Shown here: positions 45,300 through 54,309 of the stretch, piece after piece
Numbering within the stretch: the stretch's first letter is position 1
Layout of the letters: every line of letters begins with the position of its first letter
Origin: Streptococcus mitis
GTDB lineage: Bacteria > Bacillota > Bacilli > Lactobacillales > Streptococcaceae
Assembly (NCBI RefSeq): GCF_009496285.1
Contig: NZ_WIJK01000002.1
Span: 78,556 to 142,555, forward strand
Direction: 5' to 3'
DNA length: 64,000 nt
Program-made: the position numbers and the translations under genes
The notes under the pieces: model-generated
What the model was told of the DNA's origin: nothing
Databases searched by the model: none
Seen by the model: only the letters and a program-made list of their open reading frames with translations

Positions 45300-45965
45300 A
45301 TGACAAAAAGAATACCTAATTTACAAGTTGCATTAGACCATTCAGACTTGCAAGGAGCGATTAAAGCAGCTGTTTCTGTTGGTCACGAAGTAGATATTAT
45401 CGAAGCTGGAACTGTTTGCTTGCTTCAAGTTGGAAGTGAATTGGTTGAAGTTTTACGTAGCCTTTTCCCAGATAAGATTATTGTGGCAGACACAAAATGT
45501 GCCGATGCTGGTGGAACAGTTGCCAAAAATAATGCCGTTCGTGGAGCAGATTGGATGACTTGCATCTGTTGTGCAACCATCCCTACTATGGAAGCAGCTC
45601 TAAAGGCTATCAAGGCTGAACGTGGAGACCGAGGAGAAATCCAAATCGAGCTTTATGGTGATTGGACTTTTGAACAAGCTCAGCTTTGGCTAGATGCAGG
45701 TATCTCACAAGCTATCTATCACCAATCTCGTGATGCCCTTCTTGCTGGTGAAACTTGGGGTGAAAAAGACCTTAATAAGGTTAAAAAACTCATTGACATG
45801 GGCTTCCGTGTTTCTGTAACAGGTGGTCTAGATGTAGATACTCTCAAACTCTTTGAAGGCGTTGATGTCTTTACCTTTATCGCAGGTCGTGGAATTACAG
45901 AGGCTGCCGATCCAGCAGGAGCAGCGCGTGCCTTCAAGGATGAAATCAAACGAATTTGGGGGTAA
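45300..45965 (+). CDS. ulaD: 3-keto-L-gulonate-6-phosphate decarboxylase
   Basis: 221 aa, (beta/alpha)8 barrel of the OMP decarboxylase suprafamily. Seen: LQVALDHSDL near the N-terminus, VADTKCADAGGT (metal and catalytic residues) and the phosphate site VTGGLDVDTL...AGRGIT. It makes L-xylulose 5-phosphate. Start at 45300 (MTKRIPNLQVAL) with an AGAGG site; the longer upstream frame is rejected. Confidence 0.95.
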   Translation: MTKRIPNLQVALDHSDLQGAIKAAVSVGHEVDIIEAGTVCLLQVGSELVEVLRSLFPDKIIVADTKCADAGGTVAKNNAVRGADWMTCICCATIPTMEAALKAIKAERGDRGEIQIELYGDWTFEQAQLWLDAGISQAIYHQSRDALLAGETWGEKDLNKVKKLIDMGFRVSVTGGLDVDTLKLFEGVDVFTFIAGRGITEAADPAGAARAFKDEIKRIWG

Positions 45966-45968
45966 ACC

Positions 45969-46832
45969 ATGGCACGTCCAATTGGAATTTATGAAAAGGC
46001 AACCCCGATACACTTTACCTGGCTAGAACGTTTAAATTTTGCCAAGGAGTTAGGCTTTGATTTTGTCGAGATGTCTATTGACGAACGTGATGAGCGCTTA
46101 GCAAGACTTGACTGGAGCAAGGAAGAGCGCTTGGAAGTTGTCAAAGCGATCTATGAAACTGGTGTTCGTATTCCCTCTATCTGTTTTTCAGGCCATCGTC
46201 GTTACCCATTGGGATCGAATGATACAGTTCTAGAGGAAAAATCTCTGGAACTCATGAAAAAATGTATCGAATTAGCTCAAGATTTGGGAGTTCGTACGAT
46301 TCAATTAGCTGGTTACGACGTTTACTATGAGGAAAAGTCACCCCAAACACGCCAACGTTTTATCAAAAATTTGAGAAAAGCTTGTGACTGGGCAGAAGAA
46401 GCTCAGGTGGTACTTGCTATTGAAATTATGGATGATCCTTTCGTAAATAGCATCGAAAAATACTTGGCTATAGAGAAAGAAATTGACTCTCCATACCTCT
46501 TTGTCTATCCAGATATTGGGAATGTGTCTGCATGGCATAATGATGTTTACAGTGAATTTTATCTCGGCCATCATGCCATCGCAGCTCTCCATCTCAAGGA
46601 TACTTATGCAGTGACAGAAAGTTCAAAGGGCCAGTTCCGAGATGTACCTTTTGGGCAAGGTTGTGTCAAATGGGAAGAAGCTTTCGATATTTTAAAGCAA
46701 ACCAATTATAATGGACCTTTCCTAATCGAAATGTGGTCTGAAAATTGTGAAACTGTAGAAGAAACACGCGCAGCCATTCAAGAAGCGCAAGCTTTTCTCT
46801 ACCCACTTATTAAGAAAGCAGGTCTGATGTAA
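45969..46832 (+). CDS. ulaE: L-xylulose-5-phosphate 3-epimerase
   Basis: 287 aa, xylose-isomerase-like TIM barrel. Starts MARPIGIYEKATPIHFTWLE; metal-site residues in AIEIMDDPF, YPDIGNVSAW and HLKDT. It converts L-xylulose 5-P to L-ribulose 5-P. It begins 3 bp after ulaD and ends 1 bp before ulaF, so the three are tightly coupled. Confidence 0.95.
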   Translation: MARPIGIYEKATPIHFTWLERLNFAKELGFDFVEMSIDERDERLARLDWSKEERLEVVKAIYETGVRIPSICFSGHRRYPLGSNDTVLEEKSLELMKKCIELAQDLGVRTIQLAGYDVYYEEKSPQTRQRFIKNLRKACDWAEEAQVVLAIEIMDDPFVNSIEKYLAIEKEIDSPYLFVYPDIGNVSAWHNDVYSEFYLGHHAIAALHLKDTYAVTESSKGQFRDVPFGQGCVKWEEAFDILKQTNYNGPFLIEMWSENCETVEETRAAIQEAQAFLYPLIKKAGLM

Positions 46833-46833
46833 G

Positions 46834-47541
46834 ATGAATCAAGTAATTAATGATATGCGTAAACGAGTCTGTGATGCCAATCAATCATTGCCAAAACATG
46901 GACTTGTTAAATTTACCTGGGGCAATGTATCGGAAGTCAATCGCGAACTCGGTGTCATTGTTATCAAACCATCAGGTGTAGATTATGACGAATTGACACC
47001 TGAAAATATGGTGGTAACTGACCTGGATGGCAAGGTTCTAGAAGGAGATTTAAGACCATCTTCTGATCTTCCAACTCATGTGCAGTTATATAAGGCTTGG
47101 CCAGAGATTGCTAGTGTGGTCCATACCCATTCGACTGAAGCCGTTGGTTGGGCTCAGGCAGGTCGTGATATTCCTTTCTACGGAACAACCCATGCAGACT
47201 ACTTCTACGGTTCAATCCCTTGCGCTCGTAGTTTGACTAAGGATGAAGTAGAAGTAGCCTATGAAAAAGATACTGGCCTAGTTATCGTAGAAGAGTTTGA
47301 ACGTCGTGGTCTCAACCCTGTTGAAGTACCAGGGATTGTCGTACGTAATCACGGTCCATTCACCTGGGGCAAAAACCCAGAGAATGCTGTCTATCACTCT
47401 GTTGTACTAGAGGAAGTATCTAAGATGAATCGCTTCACAGAGCAAATCAATCCAAGAGTTGAACCTGCTCCTCAGTACATCCTAGAAAAACACTACCAAC
47501 GTAAACATGGACCAAATGCTTATTACGGTCAAAAGAAATAA
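46834..47541 (+). CDS. ulaF: L-ribulose-5-phosphate 4-epimerase
   Basis: 235 aa, class II aldolase / AraD fold. Zinc ligands in VVHTHSTEAVGWAQAG and VRNHGPFTWGK; also the TWGNVSEVNRE substrate loop near residue 26. It makes D-xylulose 5-P, which feeds the pentose phosphate pathway and the transketolase gene downstream. Last gene before a terminator. Confidence 0.95.
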   Translation: MNQVINDMRKRVCDANQSLPKHGLVKFTWGNVSEVNRELGVIVIKPSGVDYDELTPENMVVTDLDGKVLEGDLRPSSDLPTHVQLYKAWPEIASVVHTHSTEAVGWAQAGRDIPFYGTTHADYFYGSIPCARSLTKDEVEVAYEKDTGLVIVEEFERRGLNPVEVPGIVVRNHGPFTWGKNPENAVYHSVVLEEVSKMNRFTEQINPRVEPAPQYILEKHYQRKHGPNAYYGQKK

Positions 47542-47557
47542 GAAATTGAATTGAAAA

Positions 47558-47590
47558 GAGGCTAGGACCTTTCGATCCAAGCCTCGCTTT
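47558..47590 (+). terminator. Terminator of ulaABCDEF
   Basis: Stem GAGGCT / AGCCTC with inner GGA / TCC pairs, followed by GCTTTT. Confidence 0.8.
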
Positions 47591-47707
47591 TGTAGTTGTC
47601 AGTATCCACTGTTAGGAGTTTACAGCATATAATTGCAAAGTCTGTACGAATGTGATACCATTATAAAGTTGTTTTGGAAGCGATTGACAAATAGAGGAGT
47701 ATGAATT

Positions 47708-49381
47708 ATGGTTTTAGATAAGGCGAGCTGTGACTTGCTTCAATATTTGATGGATCAAGAAACGTCCAAAACGATTATGACGATTTCAAAAGATCTGGCT
47801 CAATCTCGAAGAAAAATCTACTATCACATTGATAAAATCAATGATGCTCTGGATGATGAGAATTTGCATATCATCAGTCTGCCTCGGATTGGTATTTACT
47901 TGACCGATGAACAAAGAGAAGCTTGTCGTCAATTATTAGACGAAGTTGATTCTTATGATTACATCATGAGTGCCAACGAGCGGATGCAGCTGATGCTCCT
48001 TCTGATTGGTATTTCCAAAGAGAGAATCACTCTTGAAAAACTCATGGAATTAACAGAAGTATCTCGAAATACGGTCCTAAATGATTTAAATACTATTCGT
48101 TACCAGCTGACACTAGAGCAGTATCAAGTAACGCTTCAAGTTAGTAAATCTCGAGGTTACTATCTAAATGCACATCCTCTTAATAAAATCCAGTATCTTC
48201 AATCCCTTCTCTATCATATCTTTATGGAGGAAAATCCAGCCTTTGTTGCTATTTTAGAGGAAAAAATCAAGGAACGATTAGACGGTGAGATGCTTCTTTC
48301 CGATGAGGTCAATCAATTTCTCAAAAAACAGGTTCCATTGGTTGAGCAGGATTTGGGGAAAAAAATAAACCATCACGAAGTCACTTTTATGTTACAGGTC
48401 CTCCCCTATCTTCTACTTGGATGTGATACCGTTACTCATAATCAGGATAAACACCAAGAAATTGAGCAAGAGTTTTCATTGATTCGAAAGAGAATTGAAT
48501 ATCAGGTATCCAAAAAACTAGGAGAGCGCTTGTTTGAAACATTTGGAATCTCATTTTCAGAATTAGATAGATCTCTGTTAGCCATTCTTTTGTTATCCTA
48601 TCGAAAAGATCGAGACATCCATGCAGAAAGTAAAGATTTTCAGCATTTGAGAATGGCTTTAGAAGAGTTTATTTGGTATTTTGAATCCCAAACCAGAATG
48701 GAGATTGAACAGAAAGAAGACTTATTGAGGAATCTTGTGATTCATTGTAAGGCGCTATTATTCAGAAAGAACTATGGTATTTTCTCAAAAAATCCCTTAA
48801 CGCGTCAGATTCGTTCTAAGTATAGTGAACTTTTCGTAATTACAAAAAAATGTGCAGAAGTGTTAGAAGAAGCTTGGCAGATTCGATTGACGGATGATGA
48901 GATTGCCTATTTGACTATTCACGTTGGAGGTTTTTTAAAGTATACTCCATCGATTCAAAACAATACCAAGAAGATTTATATTGTGTGTGATGAAGGAGTG
49001 GGCGTCTCTAAACTTTTACTCAAACAGTGTCGCTTCTATCTTCCAAATGAACAGATAGGAGCAGTCTTTACGACCGAGCAGTTCAAAAGTGTAGAGGATA
49101 TTACTCAGGTTGATTTACTAATCACAACCAACGATGAACTTGAGAGTCATTTCCCGGTTTTAAAGGTAAATCCTATACTTGAGGCAGAAGATATTTTACG
49201 CATGACAGACTTTATGAAGAATAAGGTTCTTAGAAAAGATGGTCGAACCTTCAAGGACAATCTATCAACCATTATCGGCACCTATATATCTGATAAACAC
49301 GTTGCAGCAAAATTACAGGAAGAAATTCAACTCTTAATCAACCAAGAATTAGTCATACAAGCTTTTTTAGATGAATCATAA
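47708..49381 (+). CDS. ulaR: BglG/Mga-type PRD regulator of ascorbate genes
   Basis: 557 aa. Two N-terminal HTH regions (SKDLAQSRRKIYYHIDKI near 28; LMELTEVSRNTVLNDLNTIR near 115), two PRD domains (about 165-400) with conserved histidines, and an EIIB-like domain with CDEGVGVSKLL (Cys near 427). No C-terminal EIIA is seen after about 80 further residues. It probably senses PTS phosphorylation state and activates ula transcription in response to ascorbate, as described for pneumococcal UlaR. It lies between ulaF and ulaG with its own upstream region; AGAGGAG site. Confidence 0.9.
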   Translation: MVLDKASCDLLQYLMDQETSKTIMTISKDLAQSRRKIYYHIDKINDALDDENLHIISLPRIGIYLTDEQREACRQLLDEVDSYDYIMSANERMQLMLLLIGISKERITLEKLMELTEVSRNTVLNDLNTIRYQLTLEQYQVTLQVSKSRGYYLNAHPLNKIQYLQSLLYHIFMEENPAFVAILEEKIKERLDGEMLLSDEVNQFLKKQVPLVEQDLGKKINHHEVTFMLQVLPYLLLGCDTVTHNQDKHQEIEQEFSLIRKRIEYQVSKKLGERLFETFGISFSELDRSLLAILLLSYRKDRDIHAESKDFQHLRMALEEFIWYFESQTRMEIEQKEDLLRNLVIHCKALLFRKNYGIFSKNPLTRQIRSKYSELFVITKKCAEVLEEAWQIRLTDDEIAYLTIHVGGFLKYTPSIQNNTKKIYIVCDEGVGVSKLLLKQCRFYLPNEQIGAVFTTEQFKSVEDITQVDLLITTNDELESHFPVLKVNPILEAEDILRMTDFMKNKVLRKDGRTFKDNLSTIIGTYISDKHVAAKLQEEIQLLINQELVIQAFLDES

Positions 49382-49386
49382 ATATC

Positions 49387-49455
49387 ACAGTCCAATGATG
49401 AACACAAACCTGTGTTTTTCTTGGTCTTTTTTAATATTTCGGTCGGTGTTATACT
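49387..49455 (+). promoter_or_regulatory. ulaG promoter with UlaR-type element and hairpin
   Basis: ACAGTCCAATGATGAACA (49387-49404), a hairpin ending in CTTGGTCTTTTTT, and -10 TATACT (49450-49455) with an extended TG. The distance from element start to -10 is 63 bp, the same as at ulaA. Confidence 0.7.
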
Positions 49456-49497
49456 AAGTATGAAATGAAAACTTGAACAAAATATGGAGGATTTCAA

Positions 49498-50589
49498 ATG
49501 CCAAACGTAAAAGAAATTACAAGAGAATCATGGATTTTAGCTACTTTCCCAGAGTGGGGAACATGGTTGAACGAAGAAATCGAAGAAGAAGTCGTGCCTG
49601 AAGGCAACTTTGCCATGTGGTGGCTAGGTAACTGTGGTACTTGGATTAAGACACCAGGTGGTGCTAACGTTGTCATGGACCTTTGGTCAAACCGTGGAAA
49701 ATCAACCAAAAAAGTGAAAGATATGGTTCGTGGACACCAAATGGCAAATATGGCAGGTGTTCGTAAATTGCAACCAAACTTGCGTGTTCAACCAATGGTT
49801 ATTGATCCATTTGCAATTAACGAACTAGATTACTACTTGGTTTCACACTTCCACAGTGACCATATCGACCCATACACAGCTGCAGCGATTCTCAACAATC
49901 CTAAGTTAGAGCATGTTAAGTTTATCGGTCCTTACCATTGTGGTCGAATCTGGGAAGGCTGGGGTGTTCCAAAAGAACGAATCATCGTTGTGAAGCCAGG
50001 TGATACTATCGAACTAAAAGACATGAAGATTCATGCAGTAGAATCATTTGACCGTACTTGCTTGGTAACTCTACCAGTAAATGGAGCTGACGAAACAGGT
50101 GGTGAACTTGCTGGGTTGGCTGTTACAGATGAAGAAATGGCTCAAAAGGCTGTTAACTATGTCTTTGAAACACCAGGTGGAACCATCTATCATGGTGCGG
50201 ATTCTCACTTCTCAAACTACTTTGCGAAACATGGTAAAGACTTCAAAATTGATGTTGCTTTGAATAACTATGGTGAAAACCCAGTTGGTATCCAAGATAA
50301 AATGACCTCTATCGACCTACTTCGCATGGCAGAAAATCTTCGTGCTAAAGTCATTATCCCAGTTCACTATGATATCTGGTCTAACTTCATGGCTTCTACG
50401 AATGAAATCCTAGAACTTTGGAAAATGAGAAAAGATCGCTTGCAATACGATTTTCATCCATTTATCTGGGAAGTTGGTGGAAAATACACTTATCCTCAAG
50501 ACCAACACTTAATAGAATATCATCACCCACGTGGTTTTGATGACTGCTTCGAACAAGACTCAAATATCCAATTCAAAGCCTTGCTTTAA
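49498..50589 (+). CDS. ulaG: L-ascorbate-6-phosphate lactonase
   Basis: 363 aa, metallo-beta-lactamase fold. Metal motif [13 protein letters not shown], then [13 protein letters not shown] and [11 protein letters not shown]. It opens ascorbate 6-phosphate to 3-keto-L-gulonate 6-phosphate, the first step after uptake. GGAGG site. It is placed after ulaR with a separate promoter carrying the shared ula element. Confidence 0.95.
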   Translation: MPNVKEITRESWILATFPEWGTWLNEEIEEEVVPEGNFAMWWLGNCGTWIKTPGGANVVMDLWSNRGKSTKKVKDMVRGHQMANMAGVRKLQPNLRVQPMVIDPFAINELDYYLVSHFHSDHIDPYTAAAILNNPKLEHVKFIGPYHCGRIWEGWGVPKERIIVVKPGDTIELKDMKIHAVESFDRTCLVTLPVNGADETGGELAGLAVTDEEMAQKAVNYVFETPGGTIYHGADSHFSNYFAKHGKDFKIDVALNNYGENPVGIQDKMTSIDLLRMAENLRAKVIIPVHYDIWSNFMASTNEILELWKMRKDRLQYDFHPFIWEVGGKYTYPQDQHLIEYHHPRGFDDCFEQDSNIQFKALL

Positions 50590-50610
50590 TATAAAAATTT
50601 TTTCTGGAGG

Positions 50611-50682
50611 TTATCCGTATGTTGCACGATACGGATAATTTTCATATAATAGTACAAATAGAATATGTGATAGACCTATCAC
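50611..50682 (+). promoter_or_regulatory. Transketolase promoter with two palindromes
   Basis: -35 TTGCAC (50622-50627), 17 bp, -10 TATAAT (50645-50650). A perfect 10-bp palindrome TTATCCGTAT / ATACGGATAA (50611-50638) has the -35 in its 8-nt centre. A second, GTGATAG-AC-CTATCAC (50667-50682), lies in the leader. Two operator candidates. Confidence 0.7.
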
Positions 50683-50703
50683 CTCAAAGAGAAAGGAAAT
50701 TCT

Positions 50704-52680
50704 ATGTCAAATCTATCTGTTAATGCGATTCGTTTTCTAGGTATTGACGCTATCAATAAAGCCAACTCAGGTCACCCAGGGGTGGTAATGGGTGCAGCAC
50801 CGATGGCTTACAGCCTTTTCACTAAAGAACTTCGTATCAATCCAGCTCAACCAAACTGGATTAACCGCGACCGTTTCATTCTTTCAGCTGGTCACGGATC
50901 AATGCTTCTTTATGCCCTTCTTCACCTTTCAGGATTTGAAGATGTGAGCATGGATGAAGTGAAGAACTTCCGTCAATGGGGCTCTAAAACTCCAGGTCAC
51001 CCAGAATTTGGTCATACAGCAGGGGTTGACGCAACAACAGGCCCTCTAGGACAAGGGATTGCGACTGCGACAGGTTTTGCACAAGCAGAACGTTTCCTTG
51101 CAGCTAAGTACAACCGTGAAGGTTATAACATCTTTGACCACTACACTTACGTTATCTGTGGAGATGGTGACTTGATGGAAGGTGTCTCAAGTGAAGCTGC
51201 TTCTTATGCAGGCTTGCAAAAGCTTGACAAGTTGGTTGTTCTTTATGATTCAAATGATATCAACTTGGATGGTGAGACAAAAGATTCTTTCACAGAAAGT
51301 GTCCGCGATCGTTACAATGCTTATGGTTGGCATACAGCCTTGGTAGAAGATGGAACAGACTTAGAAGCTATTCATGCTGCTATTGAAGAAGCTAAGGCTT
51401 CAGGAAAACCATCTTTGATCGAAGTGAAAACTGTTATTGGTTATGGTTCTCCAAACAAACAAGGAACTAATGCCGTACACGGTGCTCCTCTTGGTGCAGA
51501 CGAAACTGCTGCAACTCGTCAAGCCCTTGGTTGGGATTACGAACCATTTGAAATCCCAGCAGAAGTTTATGCTGATTTCAAAGAAAATGTTGCAGACCGT
51601 GGCGCATCAGCCTATGAAGCATGGACAAAACTAGTCGCAGATTACAAAGAAGCTCATCCAGAACTTGCTGCAGAAGTGGAAGCAATTATCGAAGGACGCG
51701 ATCCAGTTGAATTGACTCCAGAAGACTTCCCAGCTTTAGAAAATGACTTCTCTCAAGCGACGCGTAACTCAAGTCAGGATGCCTTGAATGTTGTGGCTGC
51801 TAAATTGCCAACCTTCCTTGGTGGATCAGCAGACCTCGCTCATTCAAATATGACTTACATCAAAACTGACGGACTTCAAGATGATGCAAATCGCTTAAAT
51901 CGTAACATCCAATTTGGTGTTCGTGAATTTGCAATGGGTACAGTCTTGAACGGAATGGCTCTTCACGGTGGACTTCGTGTTTACGGAGGAACTTTCTTCG
52001 TATTCTCAGACTACCTTAAAGCAGCAGTTCGTTTGTCAGCTCTACAAGGTCTTCCTGTAACTTATGTCTTCACCCACGATTCAATCGCAGTCGGAGAAGA
52101 TGGTCCAACTCATGAACCAATTGAGCACTTGGCAGGTCTTCGTGCGATTCCAAACCTCAATGTTTTCCGTCCAGCAGATGCGCGTGAAACTCAAGCAGCT
52201 TGGTATCAAGCAGTGAAGAGCGAGAAAACACCAACTGTTCTTGTCTTGACTCGTCAAAACTTGACTGTTGAAGAAGGAACAGACTTTGACAAGGTTGCGA
52301 AAGGTGCTTATGTTGTCTATGAAAATGCAACTGATTTTGACACTATCTTGATTGCAACAGGTTCAGAGGTTAATCTGGCTGTTGCAGCTGCTAAAGAATT
52401 GGCAAGTCAAGGTGGAAAAGTTCGCGTAGTCAGCATGCCATCTACAGATGTATTTGATGCACAAGATGCAGCATACAAAGAAGAGATTTTACCAAATGCA
52501 GTTCGTCGTCGTGTAGCAGTTGAAATGGGAGCAACTCAAAACTGGTACAAATACGTTGGTCTTGATGGAGCAGTTCTTGGTATTGATACCTTTGGAGCTT
52601 CTGCCCCAGCACCAAAAGTTTTAGCAGAGTATGGCTTTACAGTTGAAAACTTAGTAGAACTTGTAAACAACTTGAAATAA
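50704..52680 (+). CDS. tkt: Transketolase
   Basis: 658 aa, full length. TPP-binding motif [18 protein letters not shown] (about 156-173), N-terminal [17 protein letters not shown], and the transketolase signature [18 protein letters not shown] in the pyrimidine domain. It transfers two-carbon units between pentose and hexose/triose phosphates. The pneumococcal homologue next to ula is called recP. It directly uses the product of UlaF. AAAGGAAAT site. Confidence 0.96.
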   Translation: MSNLSVNAIRFLGIDAINKANSGHPGVVMGAAPMAYSLFTKELRINPAQPNWINRDRFILSAGHGSMLLYALLHLSGFEDVSMDEVKNFRQWGSKTPGHPEFGHTAGVDATTGPLGQGIATATGFAQAERFLAAKYNREGYNIFDHYTYVICGDGDLMEGVSSEAASYAGLQKLDKLVVLYDSNDINLDGETKDSFTESVRDRYNAYGWHTALVEDGTDLEAIHAAIEEAKASGKPSLIEVKTVIGYGSPNKQGTNAVHGAPLGADETAATRQALGWDYEPFEIPAEVYADFKENVADRGASAYEAWTKLVADYKEAHPELAAEVEAIIEGRDPVELTPEDFPALENDFSQATRNSSQDALNVVAAKLPTFLGGSADLAHSNMTYIKTDGLQDDANRLNRNIQFGVREFAMGTVLNGMALHGGLRVYGGTFFVFSDYLKAAVRLSALQGLPVTYVFTHDSIAVGEDGPTHEPIEHLAGLRAIPNLNVFRPADARETQAAWYQAVKSEKTPTVLVLTRQNLTVEEGTDFDKVAKGAYVVYENATDFDTILIATGSEVNLAVAAAKELASQGGKVRVVSMPSTDVFDAQDAAYKEEILPNAVRRRVAVEMGATQNWYKYVGLDGAVLGIDTFGASAPAPKVLAEYGFTVENLVELVNNLK

Positions 52681-52683
52681 GAA

Positions 52684-52710
52684 AAATCAGGGCATTTGCT
52701 CTGGTTTTTT
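52684..52710 (+). terminator. Terminator after transketolase gene
   Basis: AATCAGGGC-ATTT-GCTCTGGTT stem with two G-U pairs, then TTTT. Confidence 0.75.
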
Positions 52711-52796
52711 ATTGACCTAAAATCAAGGTGCAATCTTGTAAAAACAAGTGAAATTTGATATAGTAGTTTTATCTGAATTACAAAGGAGTAAAAATA

Positions 52797-53117
52797 ATGG
52801 TTGGGAATTTAACATTTTTAATTATGCTTGTCTTGATGTTGGGCTTGATGTTCTTCATGCAACGTTCTCAAAAGAAACAAGCAGAAAAACGTATGGAAAG
52901 CCTCAATAAGCTTCAAAAAGGCTACGAAGTAATCACTATCGGTGGTCTCTACGGTACAGTCGATGAAGTAGACACAGAAAACAGAACAATTGTTCTTGAT
53001 GTTGATGGCGTATACTTAACCTTCGAACTAGCAGCAATTCGAACTGTTTTGCCAGTCAAAGAAGCTGTGACACCTGAAGGAGCTGTTATTGAAGATGGCA
53101 GTGCTATTGAAGAATAA
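52797..53117 (+). CDS. yajC: Preprotein translocase subunit YajC
   Basis: 106 aa. One N-terminal membrane helix (LTFLIMLVLMLGLMFFM), then RSQKKQAEKRMESLNKLQKG and a small beta domain (GYEVITIGGLYGTVDEVD). It associates with SecDF-YajC at the translocon. AAAGGAG site; monocistronic with a terminator right at its stop. Confidence 0.93.
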   Translation: MVGNLTFLIMLVLMLGLMFFMQRSQKKQAEKRMESLNKLQKGYEVITIGGLYGTVDEVDTENRTIVLDVDGVYLTFELAAIRTVLPVKEAVTPEGAVIEDGSAIEE

Positions 53118-53145
53118 AACGGGGTGGATCTCATTCCCGTTTTTC
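53116..53145 (+). terminator. Terminator after yajC
   Basis: AAAACGGG / CCCGTTTT stem (53116-53123, 53136-53143) with a 12-nt loop and T-run. Confidence 0.8.
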
Positions 53146-53165
53146 TATAAGTGAGAGGAAGAGTA

Positions 53166-53621
53166 ATGAAAAAAATTGCTTTTGTCTGTCTTGGTAATAT
53201 TTGTCGTAGTCCTATGGCGGAATTTGTGATGAAATCCTTGACTGACAAATATGAGATTCAAAGCCGAGCGACTTCTTCCTGGGAACATGGCAATCCGATC
53301 CACAAAGGGACACAAGAAATCTTTCGAAGTCATGGCGTTCCTTATGATACTTCGAAAACTTCCCAACAAATTTCTAAAAAAGATTTTGAGTATTTTGACT
53401 ATATCATTGGGATGGATGAGTCTAATCTCGCTGATTTGCGTGAGATTTGTCCACAGGATCAACAATATAAGATACAACCTTTTGCATCTGAAAGCGTTCC
53501 AGATCCCTGGTATACAGGTGATTTTGAAGAAACTTATGACCGAGTTTTAACTGGTTGCCAGGATTGGATAAGTCGCTTAGAAAATGAGAGTGAACATGGA
53601 AAATTTAAAAAAACTCTATGA
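53166..53621 (+). CDS. Low-molecular-weight protein tyrosine phosphatase
   Basis: 151 aa. The active-site loop CLGNICRSP (C-x5-R) is at the N-terminus and the general-acid Asp is in VPDPWY. The start MKKIAFVCLGN at 53166 is chosen over an upstream in-frame start for its GAGAGGAAG site. In streptococci such enzymes can counteract tyrosine kinases of capsule synthesis; the target here is unknown. It overlaps the MORN gene, so the pair is coupled. Confidence 0.93.
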   Translation: MKKIAFVCLGNICRSPMAEFVMKSLTDKYEIQSRATSSWEHGNPIHKGTQEIFRSHGVPYDTSKTSQQISKKDFEYFDYIIGMDESNLADLREICPQDQQYKIQPFASESVPDPWYTGDFEETYDRVLTGCQDWISRLENESEHGKFKKTL

Positions 53622-54009
53622 AAAATATAGCGTCTATTTAACACGTCCCCGTTTAGAAATTGCGACAGTGATCGTCATTGTTGTCTGTGCAGGTCTCGTA
53701 TTTCTGACCAATCTTCCAAAACAGGGCGTTCTTAAACTTGATAACGATGCTATTATTTATGACGGGAGCCTAGTTCGTGGTAAGATGAATGGTCAGGGCA
53801 CTGTTACCTTCTCGAACGGTGATACCTATACTGGAGAATTTAGCAATGGTGCCTTCAATGGTAAAGGTACCTACCAAGCTAAAGCAGGTTGGGTATATGA
53901 GGGAGACTTTGTAAATGGCCAAGCTGAAGGAAAAGGAAAACTGACTACCGAACAAGGAGTAGTCTACGAAGGGGATTTCAAACAAGGTTTATTTCAACAA
54001 GCACAATAA
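53596..54009 (+). CDS. Membrane-anchored MORN-repeat protein
   Basis: 137 aa from ATG 53596 (alternative starts at 53584 and 53590). A membrane helix lies at about 19-38 (LEIATVIVIVVCAGLVFL), followed by three to four MORN-like repeats (YDGSLVRGKMNGQGT, YTGEFSNGAFNGKGT, YEGDFVNGQAEGKGK, YEGDFKQGLF). MORN repeats mediate lipid or protein contacts. It overlaps the phosphatase gene by about 26 bp. Function in streptococci unknown to me. Confidence 0.88.
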   Translation: MENLKKLYEKYSVYLTRPRLEIATVIVIVVCAGLVFLTNLPKQGVLKLDNDAIIYDGSLVRGKMNGQGTVTFSNGDTYTGEFSNGAFNGKGTYQAKAGWVYEGDFVNGQAEGKGKLTTEQGVVYEGDFKQGLFQQAQ

Positions 54010-54028
54010 CCTCCTCCTAGAAGGAGGT
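54009..54028 (+). terminator. Weak terminator after MORN gene
   Basis: ACCTCCT / AGGAGGT stem followed by a C-interrupted T tract (CTTCTTT). Confidence 0.5.
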
Positions 54029-54044
54029 CTTCTTTCAGAGGGCA

Positions 54045-54274
54045 AGAAAGCGCTTACATGGAAATAAAAACAGCTTACAACATTGTTTTACAACTAAGTT
54101 TGTGAAAAATAAAACTTTTATAGAATAATTCACAAACTTTAAGCGAAAAAGCGCATGTGTGGGTATATTTGGAATTGTTTTCACAAACAAATAAAAAAAG
54201 TTTGTGAAATGTCTATGAAACTGTTTACAAACGTTTAAAAAAGAGTTATAATAAACTTGTGAAAAAATTAACAA
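54045..54274 (+). promoter_or_regulatory. adhE promoter with cre-like and Rex-like sites
   Basis: -35 TTTACA (54224-54229), 17 bp, -10 TATAAT (54247-54252). Full Rex-like operator TTGTGAAAAAATTAACAA (54257-54274), one base off TTGTGAA-N4-TTCACAA. Four further half-sites TTTGTGAA or TTCACAAA begin at 54099, 54129, 54180 and 54201. The cre-like AGAAAGCGCTTACA is at 54045-54058. Confidence 0.8.
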
Positions 54275-54309
54275 AGGACTTACAATCCTTGAAAGCTATG
54301 GAGGAAAAT

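Noticed and set aside
50611..50642. Palindrome after ulaG as a terminator only
   Set aside because: A terminator role is possible, but it has only TTTT and carries the -35 of the next gene in its centre, so it is listed as a promoter element.
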